NCBI GenBank assembly: GCA_013397115.1
Contig: VWZW01005525.1
Coordinates: 1-64,000 of the forward strand
From: Edolisoma coerulescens
Lineage: Eukaryota; Chordata; Aves; Passeriformes; Campephagidae
Direction: 5' to 3'
Length of the DNA stretch: 64,000 nt
The position numbers were made by a program, and so were the translations under genes. Below are positions 13,443-24,916 of the stretch, in pieces. Position 1 is the stretch's first letter. Each line of letters starts with the position of its first letter. The notes beneath the pieces were generated by a model. That model saw nothing but the letters and a program-made list of their open reading frames with translations. It made no database searches and had not been told where the DNA came from.

Positions 13443-13488
13443 ATGTGTGCGTATATATACATATACATACGTATATATACACACACAC
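13443..13488. repeat. 46-base alternating purine-pyrimidine inverted repeat
   Basis: Every base alternates purine and pyrimidine. The palindrome GTATATATAC occurs twice, at 13451-13460 and 13471-13480, flanked by TGTGTGC on the left and ACACACAC on the right, so the whole forms an imperfect hairpin. It is a mixed TG/TA/CA microsatellite in origin. Confidence 0.9.
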
Positions 13489-15469
13489 TCTTAAACTGCT
13501 TTAGGTCAAAGATAAAGGCTTTTTTACCCTTGTGATTGAGTTTATATTTGAAAATTATGAGAACATCTAAATTGTGATAATTTACACCATATAGAAGATA
13601 AAGTAATGGGAACAGTTTTAGTCAGTTTAGCTAATATTTTTATAAAATATTACCTCAAGAACAGTGGAAGAATGAAAATGATTTTCACATTCTCATCAAG
13701 TTTGGAAAGTCAGGGTTACAGTTCAAGTATGTTCAAAGCTCACTATTCATTTAATTTATTAGTTACTATTATTCTGTGATCTTGTATTTTAAGCTACAGG
13801 TCTGTTGTTTTATATGACAAACTCCAGGTTTGAGCCTTTCAGACAGGTTGACGTATAAAGCTCTTTCATTACTCCGGCATACAAATATTTCCTCTGAGAG
13901 GAGCTGAGAGAGGACAAGAAATAAACCAGGCATGTTAAAAGAGATTTCCTGAATTATTGTTCTATAAATACTCAAACATTTGTCCTTATGTGACAAGAAA
14001 TAATTTAAAGCATTGCAAATTCATAAATTTGTGGAAGAAACTGTTATACCCTTTTCTCAGAGGCACTTTTTTTAAAAAAAGTCTATTGTAAAGCACTACA
14101 AAATAATTTCTTTATCCAAAAGCTCTGAAGCAGTTATTAAACCAGCTGTTTTCAAAAGTACACAAATCTGCTAAGTTGCAGTTGGGTAACTGTTAAATGT
14201 TAAAGCAGTGAATGATCAGTATGTAGCAGATGGCCTGGGAATGGGTTAGAAAATGGCAATGTTAATACCACCAGACTGAGATGTTCATTTGTGCTGTGGT
14301 ATGTGCAGGCTGGGTGAATAATGAAGGCTCTGTAATAATTGTGTAAATCCCAACATTATTAAATCGATTCAGCTGGGGTTTCTTAATATATGTGAAGCAC
14401 TTGATGTACTTTGAGAAACACCTCCTCTTTTTGCTAAAGCTGTTCTCATTAACTCATACTGCTTTATTTGCTGTGACCTCAGTGTTCCTGTTTAGTAATG
14501 AGTGGAATAAAAATTAGAAATCCGCTTTAACTCTCAATATGAGAGTGGGGAAAATATTCCAGAAACTCAAAACCTATCCCACTGTTTTTGCAGGTTGGCC
14601 ATTATTTGAATTGTACACCTTCTTTTTTAGGATTTTAAAATTAAATTTCTCATGATAGGAATAGGGGAAGGAAAATCTCAACCTAGTCAACTGCTAAAAG
14701 TTGTTTTAAGGAGGCCAAATAAAAGAGTACATAAAATCAATAACCCCAATAGGTATCTCGCTCCACCAGCTTATCAAAGCTTGTTCCTGCCTCTATAATA
14801 CTAAAAGGCAGAATAATTTTTTATAATTAGAGAGGACATAGATCAGGAGTAATGCATCAAGAATATCCCAAGTGACAGCCCCCAGAGGACAACCACCTAC
14901 GATGTTGAGGTAAAACATGAATGAAAAATAAGCAAAAAGTCATCACACTGTAAACATGCTACAGGCAGATGCACAGCTAGCACACAGTCCCTGGAGAACC
15001 ATCCTTGGATACGTGCAGGTGTTAGACTTTTAAAAACTGTTACCCACCTACAGGAGTTTGTACCTGTGAACTGAGAATTCTCTTTACCCCTCAGCTTTTA
15101 GCAGATTAAGTGGAAGTTTAAGGTTACTAATACAACATTATTTTTCAACACCATGGGTAATATGTTGCTTTAACTGTGCCTGATGAGACTTACATTGACA
15201 TCTATGCCAGGACTGATGGCAGGACAACAGCCTTCTGCATCAGTATGAGGCACCATGGATGATTAACCATCAAGGAAGCTGGAAACATAAATTCTGCCAA
15301 TTCCTGTCATTAGCTACTGCATATACATTAGAAAAAAAAACAATAAAGGAAATGAAGAATTTATTAGTATTATTTCCATTTCATAATGACTCATACTACA
15401 GTCCTCAGAAAAATAAAGCCTTTAAGAGATATCTATCAATAGTTCTGTTTGAAAATACTGGATAGTGAG
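13489..15469. other. Unique AT-rich DNA, no gene seen
   Basis: No element recognised. The stretch 14330-14480 is rich in homeodomain-like TAAT cores and has balanced composition, but conservation cannot be judged from one sequence. Confidence 0.45.
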
Positions 15470-15648
15470 GCACTGAAACATATTGCCCAGCAGTGGATGC
15501 CCCATCCCTAGAAGTGTTCAAGGCCAAGTTGGATGGAGGTTTGAGCAACCTGGTCTGGTGGAAGGTGTCCCTGCCCATGGCAGGGGGGCTGGAACTAGAT
15601 GATCTTTAAGGTCCCTTGCAACCCAAACCATTCTACTGTTTTATGATA
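15470..15648 (+). mobile_element. CR1 LINE, short 3'-terminal fragment
   Basis: Only the last 180 bases of a CR1 element are present. Landmarks in order are ATGCCCCATCCCTAGAAGTG, TTGAGCAACCTGGTCTGGTG, GTGTCCCTGCCCATGGCAGG, and GGAACTAGATGATCTTTAAG, ending in the degenerate octamer tail CATTCTACTGTTTTATGATA. This 3' end differs from the one at 221-657 and therefore belongs to a different CR1 subfamily. It is noncoding and close to its consensus as I remember it, so relatively young. Extreme 5' truncation of this kind is typical of CR1 insertion. Confidence 0.95.
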
Positions 15649-16629
15649 ACTGAAAGATCTTGAGAAGATACTATGTTTTACTTGTCTGTTAATCAGCAGT
15701 ATATTGCTACACACAAAAGATGCAATATCCAGGATGGCAGTAAATTCTAATGCTATCTTACTTCTAAAATTCCAAACATCTGCAAGAAATAAGCAGCCTA
15801 ATATACCCCCTTCCTCAGCTGTGGATCATTTTGCAGGAGAGACATCAAGGAAAGTCTTTCTACTAATTTTGTAGCAAGCCATCCCAGTCCTTGCATTTGT
15901 GTGAAACAGTTTTTCATTACATGGTAGCGAAAAAAATGAGGCTGGGTAGAATTAATACCAAAGAAAAAGTCATATTTTGCTCTCAGACACATTGTTATAA
16001 CCCTGAAAAGGTTGTAAATGTCACTTGAAGGGTCACATGCTTAGCTAAGGACAGAATTCGTCACTCAGATTGCAGAATAAAAAGGGACTGCAGAGCTCTT
16101 TAGGATGTCTGTGTTTTGCTTAGCTCTGCAGTATATTACAGCCTATGGGAAACTTAATGAATTTCCATAGCTGCTTTAGCCAGCCATAGTTAAGTAGATT
16201 TAAGGATGAGACAAATTTTACAGCGGTAATAAAGTCATTCTTCCAACAGTCCTCTTCCCAACCCAGCTGCTACCGATGTAAAAAGTGAGTGAATTTGATA
16301 AAAAAGTTCTGCCAGAACATCATTGTTCTACACCAGTCTTCAAATAGTGTTTTCAGGTTCCTGTGAAAAGCTATGGCCAGGACAAATCTACATACCCCTC
16401 AGTTTCTCTTATCAGAGCATAGAGAAACAGCCCTGCATAAAACAGCAGCAAGAAACACAAAGTTTAATTTCAAGGTCTTCAAAGATTGTGTCTGTAATAC
16501 TTGTAGACTGTGAGTTATCCAAATCATGTCTATTACACATCCAAATATGTCTATCACCATAGCAGGTGGATTTTATTTAAGAGCCAACAAGAATAGTACT
16601 TCTACCCTATTTCATTATTTCATGCTCTC
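15649..16629. other. Unique DNA, no gene seen
   Basis: No recognised exon or element. Confidence 0.5.
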
Positions 16630-17250
16630 AACTCCCCCAGCATTACCCAGTCTTGCCTTCCCTTCCCATCAATGAAATTGATGCTGGTCTGGGGCAGCTG
16701 GACAGAAAGACCTGTTGGTTTCATGCAGTCCAACGGTTTGGAGTTCCAGCTGTACCCCTAGGTCTCCTCAGCAATGGCTGGTGCATTTCAAAACACATCT
16801 CCCACAGAACAAGGCTTGCCCAGTCTCAAGAGTTTATACACAGAAGCACAATGCATCATCAGCTTCCCAACTGGTTCTTTTGAGAAAGGTATAGTGTGCA
16901 CCCCTACACTTCAGAGGGTCCCATGTGTGCAACTTCTGCTTAGTCAGGCCATACATGCAGTTTACAGCCAGCCCAGACTGGCTGTAGCTCACCAGGGTAG
17001 GCTTGAGCTTGAGAATTCAAAGGCTCAGCTTGAGACATTCATGCACAAGCACATACACGCACAATTATCTGCAACACACAAGCATTCAGAACCTAAGGAA
17101 TTCCTCTTCTACCAAAATGCATGAATCTCCAGAAGAAAAGTGAGTGTTTGCACCATAATGGAAGTTTGAGAGTGATTTAGTGTGTATGTCTATAAGATGT
17201 ACACACATAGAGTGTATGCAGTGGGGAAGCAAAAGTCCTGGTGCAAAACA
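16630..17250. other. Unclassified segment of higher GC
   Basis: This stretch has visibly more G+C and fewer A/T runs than its surroundings. It contains an open frame of 116 codons (16774-17124) with no recognisable domain, low complexity or signal sequence. It could be an unrecognised old transposon, a regulatory element or a decayed exon. I assign no function. Confidence 0.3.
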
Positions 17251-17304
17251 GACAAGAGAAAACAACAGTACATGCCTCAGGTGATAACACATATTGACAC
17301 TCTG

Positions 17305-17372
17305 TGTTAATAACACTTATTAAATATTTTATACATTATATATTATATTTTATATGTTAATAACACTTACTA
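17305..17372. repeat. 50-bp period direct repeat
   Basis: TGTTAATAACACTTATTA at 17305-17322 recurs at 17355-17372 with one mismatch. The spacer is a TA-rich run. This looks like a local tandem duplication of 50 bp. Confidence 0.85.
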
Positions 17373-18414
17373 GATAATTTCAATTCCTCTAAACCTATTT
17401 TTACTTTCAGTATGTTTCTAGAAATTTGCTTAAGAGGAGGAACAATAGAATTGGACCTGCTATGAAACATAGTTATTCAGATGTGTACCTTTTATAATCT
17501 TCTCTTGAAATTGAAGCACAAAAAATGGCTTACATATTGATTGAACTTAAAAAAAAATCCCAGAGAATATTACTGGTTGTAAAAGCAGCCAGCGCTTAGT
17601 TTTGTTTGCTTCATTCATTTTCCCTATTCATCCTGTTTCCAGATCATTAATGAAGACTAAAAACAGTCCCAAATTGCACCATTTAGCAAACTCTGTATTT
17701 TATATTTCTGTGTTTAGAAAACACTCTTTATTTTCTCAGTACCAATCTATAACACTACTTTGCCTCTTATCCCAAAATATCTGTATTTTCACATAGCTTT
17801 TAGCTTTTTATGAGGAGTTTGATTGCAGCATTTCTGAATAAAAATAAATTATAACTGTCAGTTCCTGTTTACCTACTGTTTTGCTGACCAGCTTGACAAT
17901 ATCTATCAAATAGGCTGGAGTCATCTTTTCCCTCTTTCTATAGGTGATCTAGTTTCAGTCATATCTTATCATGTCCCAGTATTTCGAAGAAAGTTTACAA
18001 AAGAATACAAAGTCTTCGTGTGAAGCTTGTATTTTACTCAAATACGTTAAATAATAGGGTTTGCATAATGGAAGAGCATTAACTGTGTTAGGTAGGCAAT
18101 TGAGCAGAATAATGGTGCTTTAAACTTTTAAAGTGAATGAAATCTATATTCATCCAGATATCTTACAGTTTCACGATTCATTATTTGTTTCAAACCATTT
18201 TTGGAAAGATGTTCTCAGTCACTTAGAGAGTAAAATAAAAAGTTACCTTCCATAACTTCTGAATGCCATACATTTTTTTTTTTTAATTAACTTATTTCTG
18301 TAAGTGGCACAGAAATGCAGTTCTTTAGTTCCTTCAGAGATTGGGGTGGACTGAGTTTTTGTGACTTTTTCCAAGGAAAACTAGAAAAATGTCTGAAATG
18401 TCTGAAACAGTTTC
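17373..18414. other. Unique AT-rich DNA, no gene seen
   Basis: No recognised exon or element up to the left edge of the ancient CR1. Confidence 0.5.
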
Positions 18415-18626
18415 ATAATCAAAATGTCATTTAAAAATGAGGAAGTAGTGAAGCATTGAAGAATGTCATTGCATGGGTGTTGAAAGAGCAAGAAAAAAGG
18501 AATTGAGTCCAGTCAACTTCAATTCTGAAAAAGTCTGGAAAAGATAATCAAAGAAATTATTTGCAAGTGTATGGATGACAGTAAGATGATGAACAGCAGC
18601 CAAGAACAAATTGAGTCAAATCTACA
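18415..18626 (+). mobile_element. Ancient CR1 LINE, left part
   Basis: Conceptual translation in shifting frames follows the order of the CR1 ORF2 fingers domain: KNVIAWVLK, a KKELSPVNF-like counterpart of the conserved NYRPVSL block, then LEKIIKEIICKCMDD (near 18530-18580) matching the block that follows it. Stops and frameshifts are frequent, so it is a dead, old copy. It runs up to the ERVL-like LTR and continues on the other side at 19227. The left edge is approximate. Confidence 0.75.
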
Positions 18627-19226
18627 TGTTTGTGCTAGTTTTTGGCCGAGATGGAGTTCAGTTTTCTTTATAGTAGCTGATATGGGGCTGTGTTTTGTAT
18701 TTGTGCTGGAAACGGTGTTGGTAATTCAGGGATGTTTTAGCTATTGCTGAGCAGTGCTTACACAGAGTCAAGACCTTTTCTGGTTCTCACCCCACTCCAC
18801 AGGTGAGCTGAGAGTGCACAAGGATTAGAGAGGAGGCACAGTTGGGACAGCTGATCCCAGATCCCATGATCCATATCATATGACATCATGCCCAGAATAT
18901 AAACTAGGGAGAAGAAGAAATAAGGAAGGGGTAGGGGAGGAACATTTAGAGTGATGCCATTTGTCTCCTCAACTCACGGTTACATGCGATGGATCCCTGC
19001 TCTCCTGGAGATGGCAGAACACCTTCCTGCCCATGGGAAGTAGTAAAGGAATTCTTTGTTTTGTTTAGCTTGTGTGTGTGTCTTTCGCTTTACCTATTAA
19101 ACTGTCCTCATCTCAACCCACAAATTTTCTTATTTTTACTCTTCTCATTTTCTACCTGTCCCAGTGGGGGAAAGTGAGTGAGTGACTGTGTGGGGCTTGG
19201 TTGCCAACTGGGACTAAACCACAACA
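18627..19226 (+). mobile_element. ERVL-like LTR, near-complete, solo
   Basis: This is a roughly 600-bp LTR that I recognise as an ERVL-like family common in birds. It starts near TGTTTGTGCTAG and ends at CCACAACA. Ordered landmarks are GGGGCTGTGTTTTG, TTGCTGAGCAGTGCTTACAC (18748 region), a CRE-like TGACATCA (18881-18888), a TATA box TATAAAC (18898-18904), CCTGCCCATGGGAAG, and a polyadenylation signal ATTAAA (19096-19101). No polypurine tract, primer-binding site or viral genes flank it, so it is a solo LTR left by recombination. Flanks ATGTT and ATGAC match at only 3 of 5 positions, so a target-site duplication is not established; the start could be 18627 or 18631. The insertion splits an older CR1. 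Confidence 0.93.
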
Positions 19227-20445
19227 ATGACAAAGGAACAGGTGTTAGGATAGGAAAGAAGTAATAAAATTATATGATTTTAATCTATTGAATCATGTCT
19301 CACAAAACCTTCCCATAAGCAAGCTGTGGGAAAACATACTGGATTCAATTGCTATTCTCTTGCAACAAAACAGGTTGGACCTCTCAATCCAGAAAAAAAG
19401 TTTTCAACAACTCACTTTAACATAGAACACTGTGTCAAGCAGTATTCTGAAGATTATAATAGTCTTCAGTATTTTCATTGATAGTGTTTCTGAAGGAATA
19501 CAAAATTGCTTTATTTCAGAAATTATACCAAGCCAAATAAGGAAATGCTGGGGACAGCGTTACAAATAAGAAAGCATAAATAAGTTTGAGATACGATCTA
19601 GAAAGGGTATAATTATTTTCTATGAAGATAAATCAACTGCATGAATGCTGTCTGGTAATATTTCTTCAGAAAATGGAACTGGGGTTTTGTGGATCATAAA
19701 CTGAATACAAGACAGTAATGCCACAGCATTGCAGAAAGGGCAACCTGCATAGTGGAATAAATAAATATGAGGACAGTCTACAAAACAAAAGAAATTTTTT
19801 CACTCCATGCAGCTCAGCTGAACTACAGAATTCTATTCTGAGACGTGTTTCAATGAAGATGTGAACTAGTTATGCCTGTGATGGAGGGGAGAATGATCAA
19901 GTTCTACAAACATGACCTGGTTACTGAAAAAAGTTGAGCTATTAAACCTAAATAAAAGAAGGCAGCTGACAGGGGATGTAGTAATATATTCAAAGTTATA
20001 TATAATCAGAATGGAAAAGAATATATAATCTCAAAGGTCCACCTTTTCTGTTACAATATTTATACTAGTGGTCAAAACCAGAATCTCAAAGAAAGTACAA
20101 GGTAAGATGCCAGACCTTCTTAACCTTTAACTAGCTTCAAGTGATGGACTTCCTGAACTGGAGGTAGTTATCATGTATTTTAATATCTCTCAGCATTCAA
20201 TGTGCCTGAAAGGATTTTGAAAGATTGGTACAGTGATGAAGAAAGAATCTGTTCTCCATGCATGGGCAGATAGGACTGTGAGTAATGGACTTCAACTACA
20301 TCAACAAAAATTTAGGTTGTATTTTAAAAATATATCTAGTGGTAACAGATAACAAAGTACAAAGGCAGTTTAGCTGAGAAGCTTGTGGAGTCTTCAACAT
20401 TATCGATCATTAAGAAGAGACCAACACTCTATGGGATTGATATAA
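19227..20445 (+). mobile_element. Ancient CR1 LINE, right part
   Basis: Decayed CR1 ORF2 blocks appear in the correct order: LNHVSQNLPISKLWENILDS (AFDTVSH block, about 19280-19345), FSIFIDSVSEGI (LFNIFINDLDEGI block of the palm, about 19470-19505), VDHKLNTRQ (about 19690), EIFSLHAAQLNYRILF (PLYSALVRPHLEYC block, about 19785-19840), LNKRRQLTGDVV (KRRLRGD block, about 19945) and NGLQLHQQKFRLYFKNI followed by KLVESSTLSIIKKR near 20380-20420. No YADD active site can be read. Stops and shifts are frequent. The order and the single orientation show one ancient element shared with 18415-18626. Confidence 0.85.
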
Positions 20446-23400
20446 GAATCACATCCTGTATGGTGGCAAAAAGGAGAATAAAACTGCTCATGTTCCCTGT
20501 TTCCTGTCTTTCTATCTATCTTTTTATCTATTGATTCCTGATAAATTTTCATTATTTTTTACGTTCTTACAGTGACATTGCCTGTTCTTTCTTTCCTAAG
20601 ATACTAACTCCAAATTAGGTACCTTCCCCAGCAACTAACTACACTGTGAATCGATAATTTTAATCTTTCCTATGGTTTATTACAGGAAATTCTGGTACAA
20701 ATATTTTGTTTATATTTAGATTTTTCATTTTTCCAGGTTACTCTTTTTTTTATTAATAGTTTTTTCTCATAGGTTGTCATCCATCAGTTTTCCTTTATAA
20801 ATGAAATAGGAAACCTGTGCATATGCCATTTACTTTCTGCATTTCAGAGTAAGCAGCAGAAAAATACTCTTCTAATTAATGTGTTTTTACACACAATGAA
20901 AATGCCACACTGAAAGCAAATGCAGCCATCTTCCTAGCTGGAAAATAATTCTGGGAGAAAATAACTCTTGTGCAGAGAGCAGTATTAAGTCTATGCAATA
21001 CTTAGCAATGTGGTCACATGCTGCCTCTTTATTTTGATTGAATTCTATATTCATTCAACTAAAGCTGTCTGTCATTTAAATCTGTTCAAATAATCAGACA
21101 GAGAAGCATGTGAACAATTTACAACCCTTGAAAGGAAACAGAAGAGTGGTAGATAACATTTTCAGAAAACCTGTCCCCTTTCATTCTACTCATAGTAAAA
21201 ACAATCACTGAGTGTGTGAAAACAGATCTCTGTATTGTCAAATCATTTCAGATAAACAAGAAGTTTCTCACTTACTAGCAATCCAGATCAAAATTAAAGC
21301 TCTTAATTTATAGGTGAGTGTGTATTGGACAAGTGCTAATAAAAAGGGTCTCACACCTCTTTTCACGAAAAAATGCAAAATTTCTTAAACTGACATAAAC
21401 AAGATAGAGACATAGATATTTATTTTTATATAAAAAATATGAAACTGCCAATCATAAATGGTATTACTAAACTAGCACAGTGTATTGCTCAGAAGGGATG
21501 TCCATGTCAATCAATGCCAAATCTACAAGCTTAGTCATGTTATCAATATATTCAGTAAGTTTTCAAAATGTGGAAAAATACCTACTTTTGAGAAGTCTAG
21601 GCTGTAACACTAGCCTTGAAGATTTGAGCTACAAACACCACAAACTTAATAAAACTGAATTTAATTACAAACCTTTTCACTCTACATTAAAATTAATCAG
21701 TACTTCCTTTGTGTTTCTCCTCTTCTGCATAACATGTGGGTCCAGATGGTTCTCAAAGACTGTAATTTCTAGGGATTTTGAGCAACACATTTGTATTCTG
21801 TAATAGAAGGCATTTGATCCTTTATTTGATGTTGGTTCTCAGAAAATCCCTGCCTTTAAAAATTCATGAGAGGATTGGAGTGGTAATCTAAGCAGCTGGT
21901 CATTTTCCTGTTCAGGTCTTTTAAATCTATCCAAAAAAAACCCCAACAAAACCAAGAGAGAAAAGATTTTTAAACAGGTTCACGGTTTCCAGGTCCTAAT
22001 AAAGATAATAGACTGTGAAATTTCATCTGTAGAATTTAAAATGTCAAGAATCTCAGCTAATGAAAACAACAATTGACTACAGGGATAGTTATATTACCTG
22101 ATCTGTTGAAGCAAAAAACCACACTTAGCTGAAGGGGTTTTTTCTCCACAACTTAAAGCCACGTTGTTTAGCAGTAAATGGATGAGCCAAGGGGTTGTGA
22201 AAAAGATTAGACAGACCTTTTCTGCTTAGCTAAGTGGTCTGATAAGACCCAAATCAGTACGGAGTGATGGCAAATACTAGCTGATGCGTATTATGCGGCA
22301 TATAGAAAATTGGCTCAATGTTTAATTCTAATTCAGCAAGATCAATTGTTCATTTTACAAGAATGATCAATTGTTCAGCTGCTAGCCAATCATGATGAAA
22401 AACACAGTCCAAGCTTATGAAAAGAGCAAATAATTTTTTATACTTAGGCATACCTTTGCCCAGAAGGAAAGGGTATGTGATGCTATGCTTGCGTTTTCGT
22501 CACTTACATCATGTCTGGAAGTGGAAGTGAAAATAGCAATTATGCCATAAGAAAATGTGCAAATGAAAACACTAAATTCTGAAAAAGGGATTGTTTATTT
22601 TAGAGCACCAACGAACTATGTGATATATGATATGCACTTCTATATGTACTTGGGTGTCTTAATATTATATATTATATCCATTATAAATAATTGAAATAAG
22701 AGGTCTTATAAAATACATGGTAAATATGGAAACTCATAATCCAGTTCAATAATTTTACATGGCATTGGAAACCTCTCTGAGATAATTTTTTATTAAATGA
22801 ATATGAGGTTCTCCTGAAGTAGAACTTAAGTTGTAAGGTCATCAGTTTACTCAGATAAATGGGTGAGGGAGGGATGGAAAATACATATTTTATAATATCA
22901 TGATAAAATATTATGAAGTCTGTTCAGAAAACATCTAAATACATAAGTTTTGCACTTATGTCATGCAAATATGAAGAGACTTTAAGCTGAGTTTCTGCAG
23001 AGTCAGTCCTAAGGCTATGCTAGAGTTTAATAGCTTTTCTGTCACTAATGAAAATAAAGATGCAAAGCACTGAAATATATAAAGAACCATATACATTTCC
23101 ATTATATTCCAATATCTCATAAATTTTCACATTTCTTTCCTAAAAAGAACATTTTAATAAATTTTATGTCTTAATACCTTGTTTTTAATTTTTTAGCTTT
23201 TAAAAAGTTAGCTTTTTTTTTTCAGAATTTCCTATGAAAATTTTATTTGCATGCTTTTCTCTCATTTCATCTTCTGTTCATTGTTTTCTCTCCTTCCTTT
23301 TCTTATCCATATTTTGACAATGATTTCTTTTTGTCTTTGCAATCAGGAAAATGCAAGGGATTTTGACCTATTGCGTAGCAGGCTTGGGTATTTGGGGTTT

Positions 23401-24890
23401 TATTTATATATTTACTGGCAGATGCTGCAGCAGCATGCAGCAAATTCAAGTGGGAACAGAGGGAGCGGAGGAAGAAAGGAAAAAGATCATCATTTGGGTT
23501 AACAGTGATTGCCATAAACATGCATGTGGTACTGCTCTCTCCAAATCTAATTACTGACATGAATAGCAGGAGTAGAATTCTCTGATAGGTTGGTTCAAAA
23601 GCACCCAGGGAATTTGTATGAAAGGACAGCATTTGCCAAACCATCATCTGTGTCCCTTTTTTCAGAGAGCTCTATGGGAAATATCTGAAGTGTAAACATG
23701 AGTGGATTATCAGCTTTCATGGTATCATTGCATTGCACCTTTCCCCCAGCAAAGAGAATGAATGACTGACTGTCTTTATAATGATCTCTAGTGAAAGATG
23801 GTAGTGCTCATGGATTAGATGGAATTTAACATGTCAGAGAGAATATTTCCTCAGTAAAAATAAAAACTGACTTTCATGGAGGATGTATGTAAGTTACTGT
23901 ATTTCAGTTTTAGTGAATTCAAGTGATCAAGATAGCAATTTACACTGGATCAGAAAATCTATTTTAAAATTACAAAGCAGAATTTAAGGACCTGCATACT
24001 AAGGGTTAAATCTCAGGGGAACTTAAACTGGATTAAGTTTAAAGGGTTTGCTTCCAAAGAGTCTAACACACATCCAATTTAGATTGTCACAACTGAAAAA
24101 AAAAAAAAAGAAAAAAAAAAGGGAAATAAACCAATTTGCTTGTGTGGTTTAGGAGACAGGAAAGGGAAGACATATTTCACCTGGGCTATAAAGAGTCAAA
24201 TACAAAATTATTAGAAGCAATAATAAAAACACCCATGGAAATTTGCTGACCTGAGTGTGAGTTTTGGTGCTTTGCCTGTTCTGCTCAGAATGCCATGAAC
24301 AAGTGAAGTATGTGAGCATTCAGTGACCTCTGAAAATCAGAACCCTCCAATAAAGTATTGAGGATCTGTTATCTTCTTTTTGTTTCTGTTGTTTTTAAAT
24401 CAGCCTCCCATAAATTCACATTACAGTGGCATTTAGTGACAAAGAGAGCAGGGGTAAATGCAATCAATCACAGGGTCAGAGATTTGAAATGATGCGAGAC
24501 AGAGACTGCAGGAGCACAAGAGCTGCAGCAAGGAAGTAATCTAGGAGAGACTGAAGGCTGATCCCAGCTTCTGTCCAGACAAGCCCCTTGCAGGGGAATG
24601 AGGCATCACCATCAGCATTATTGGGAACAGCAACTCTTGAAAACCAGCATCTCCTTGGTTCTGTTGATATTTCAATGCAAACTTAACCTCTAATTTGAGA
24701 AAGAAAAATGCATCCTGGCACATCTCTTGCTGCCCTTGGCTTAGAGGATTTCTAGCACAATACTGAGCATTTCCCTAAAGACACAGAAACCTGTATGAGG
24801 GGAAGGACATGCCTCTGTTCTCTCTTTCTAGTAAATTCAGTGAATAGTCTTCACATTCTGTAATGCTGTTGCTAATGTGAAAAGAGATGG
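20446..24890. other. Unique AT-rich DNA, no gene seen
   Basis: No exon or known element recognised. The 107-codon open frame at 21480-21803 and the overlapping frames at 23251-23647 have no domain or composition typical of genes. An A-rich tract spans 24092-24120. Confidence 0.5.
24092..24120. repeat. Poly(A)-rich tract
   Basis: Long A runs interrupted by single G. No transposon sequence was recognised immediately upstream that would make this a retroposon tail. Confidence 0.85.
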
Positions 24891-24916
24891 NNNNNNNNNN
24901 NNNNNNNNNNNNNNNN
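24891..24916. other. Assembly gap (N run)
   Basis: Twenty-six N bases. The true length of missing sequence is unknown. The open frame that crosses it on the minus strand is not meaningful. Confidence 1.

Noticed and set aside
16774..17124. 116-codon open frame on the plus strand
   Set aside because: No recognisable domain; kept only as part of an unclassified GC-elevated segment.
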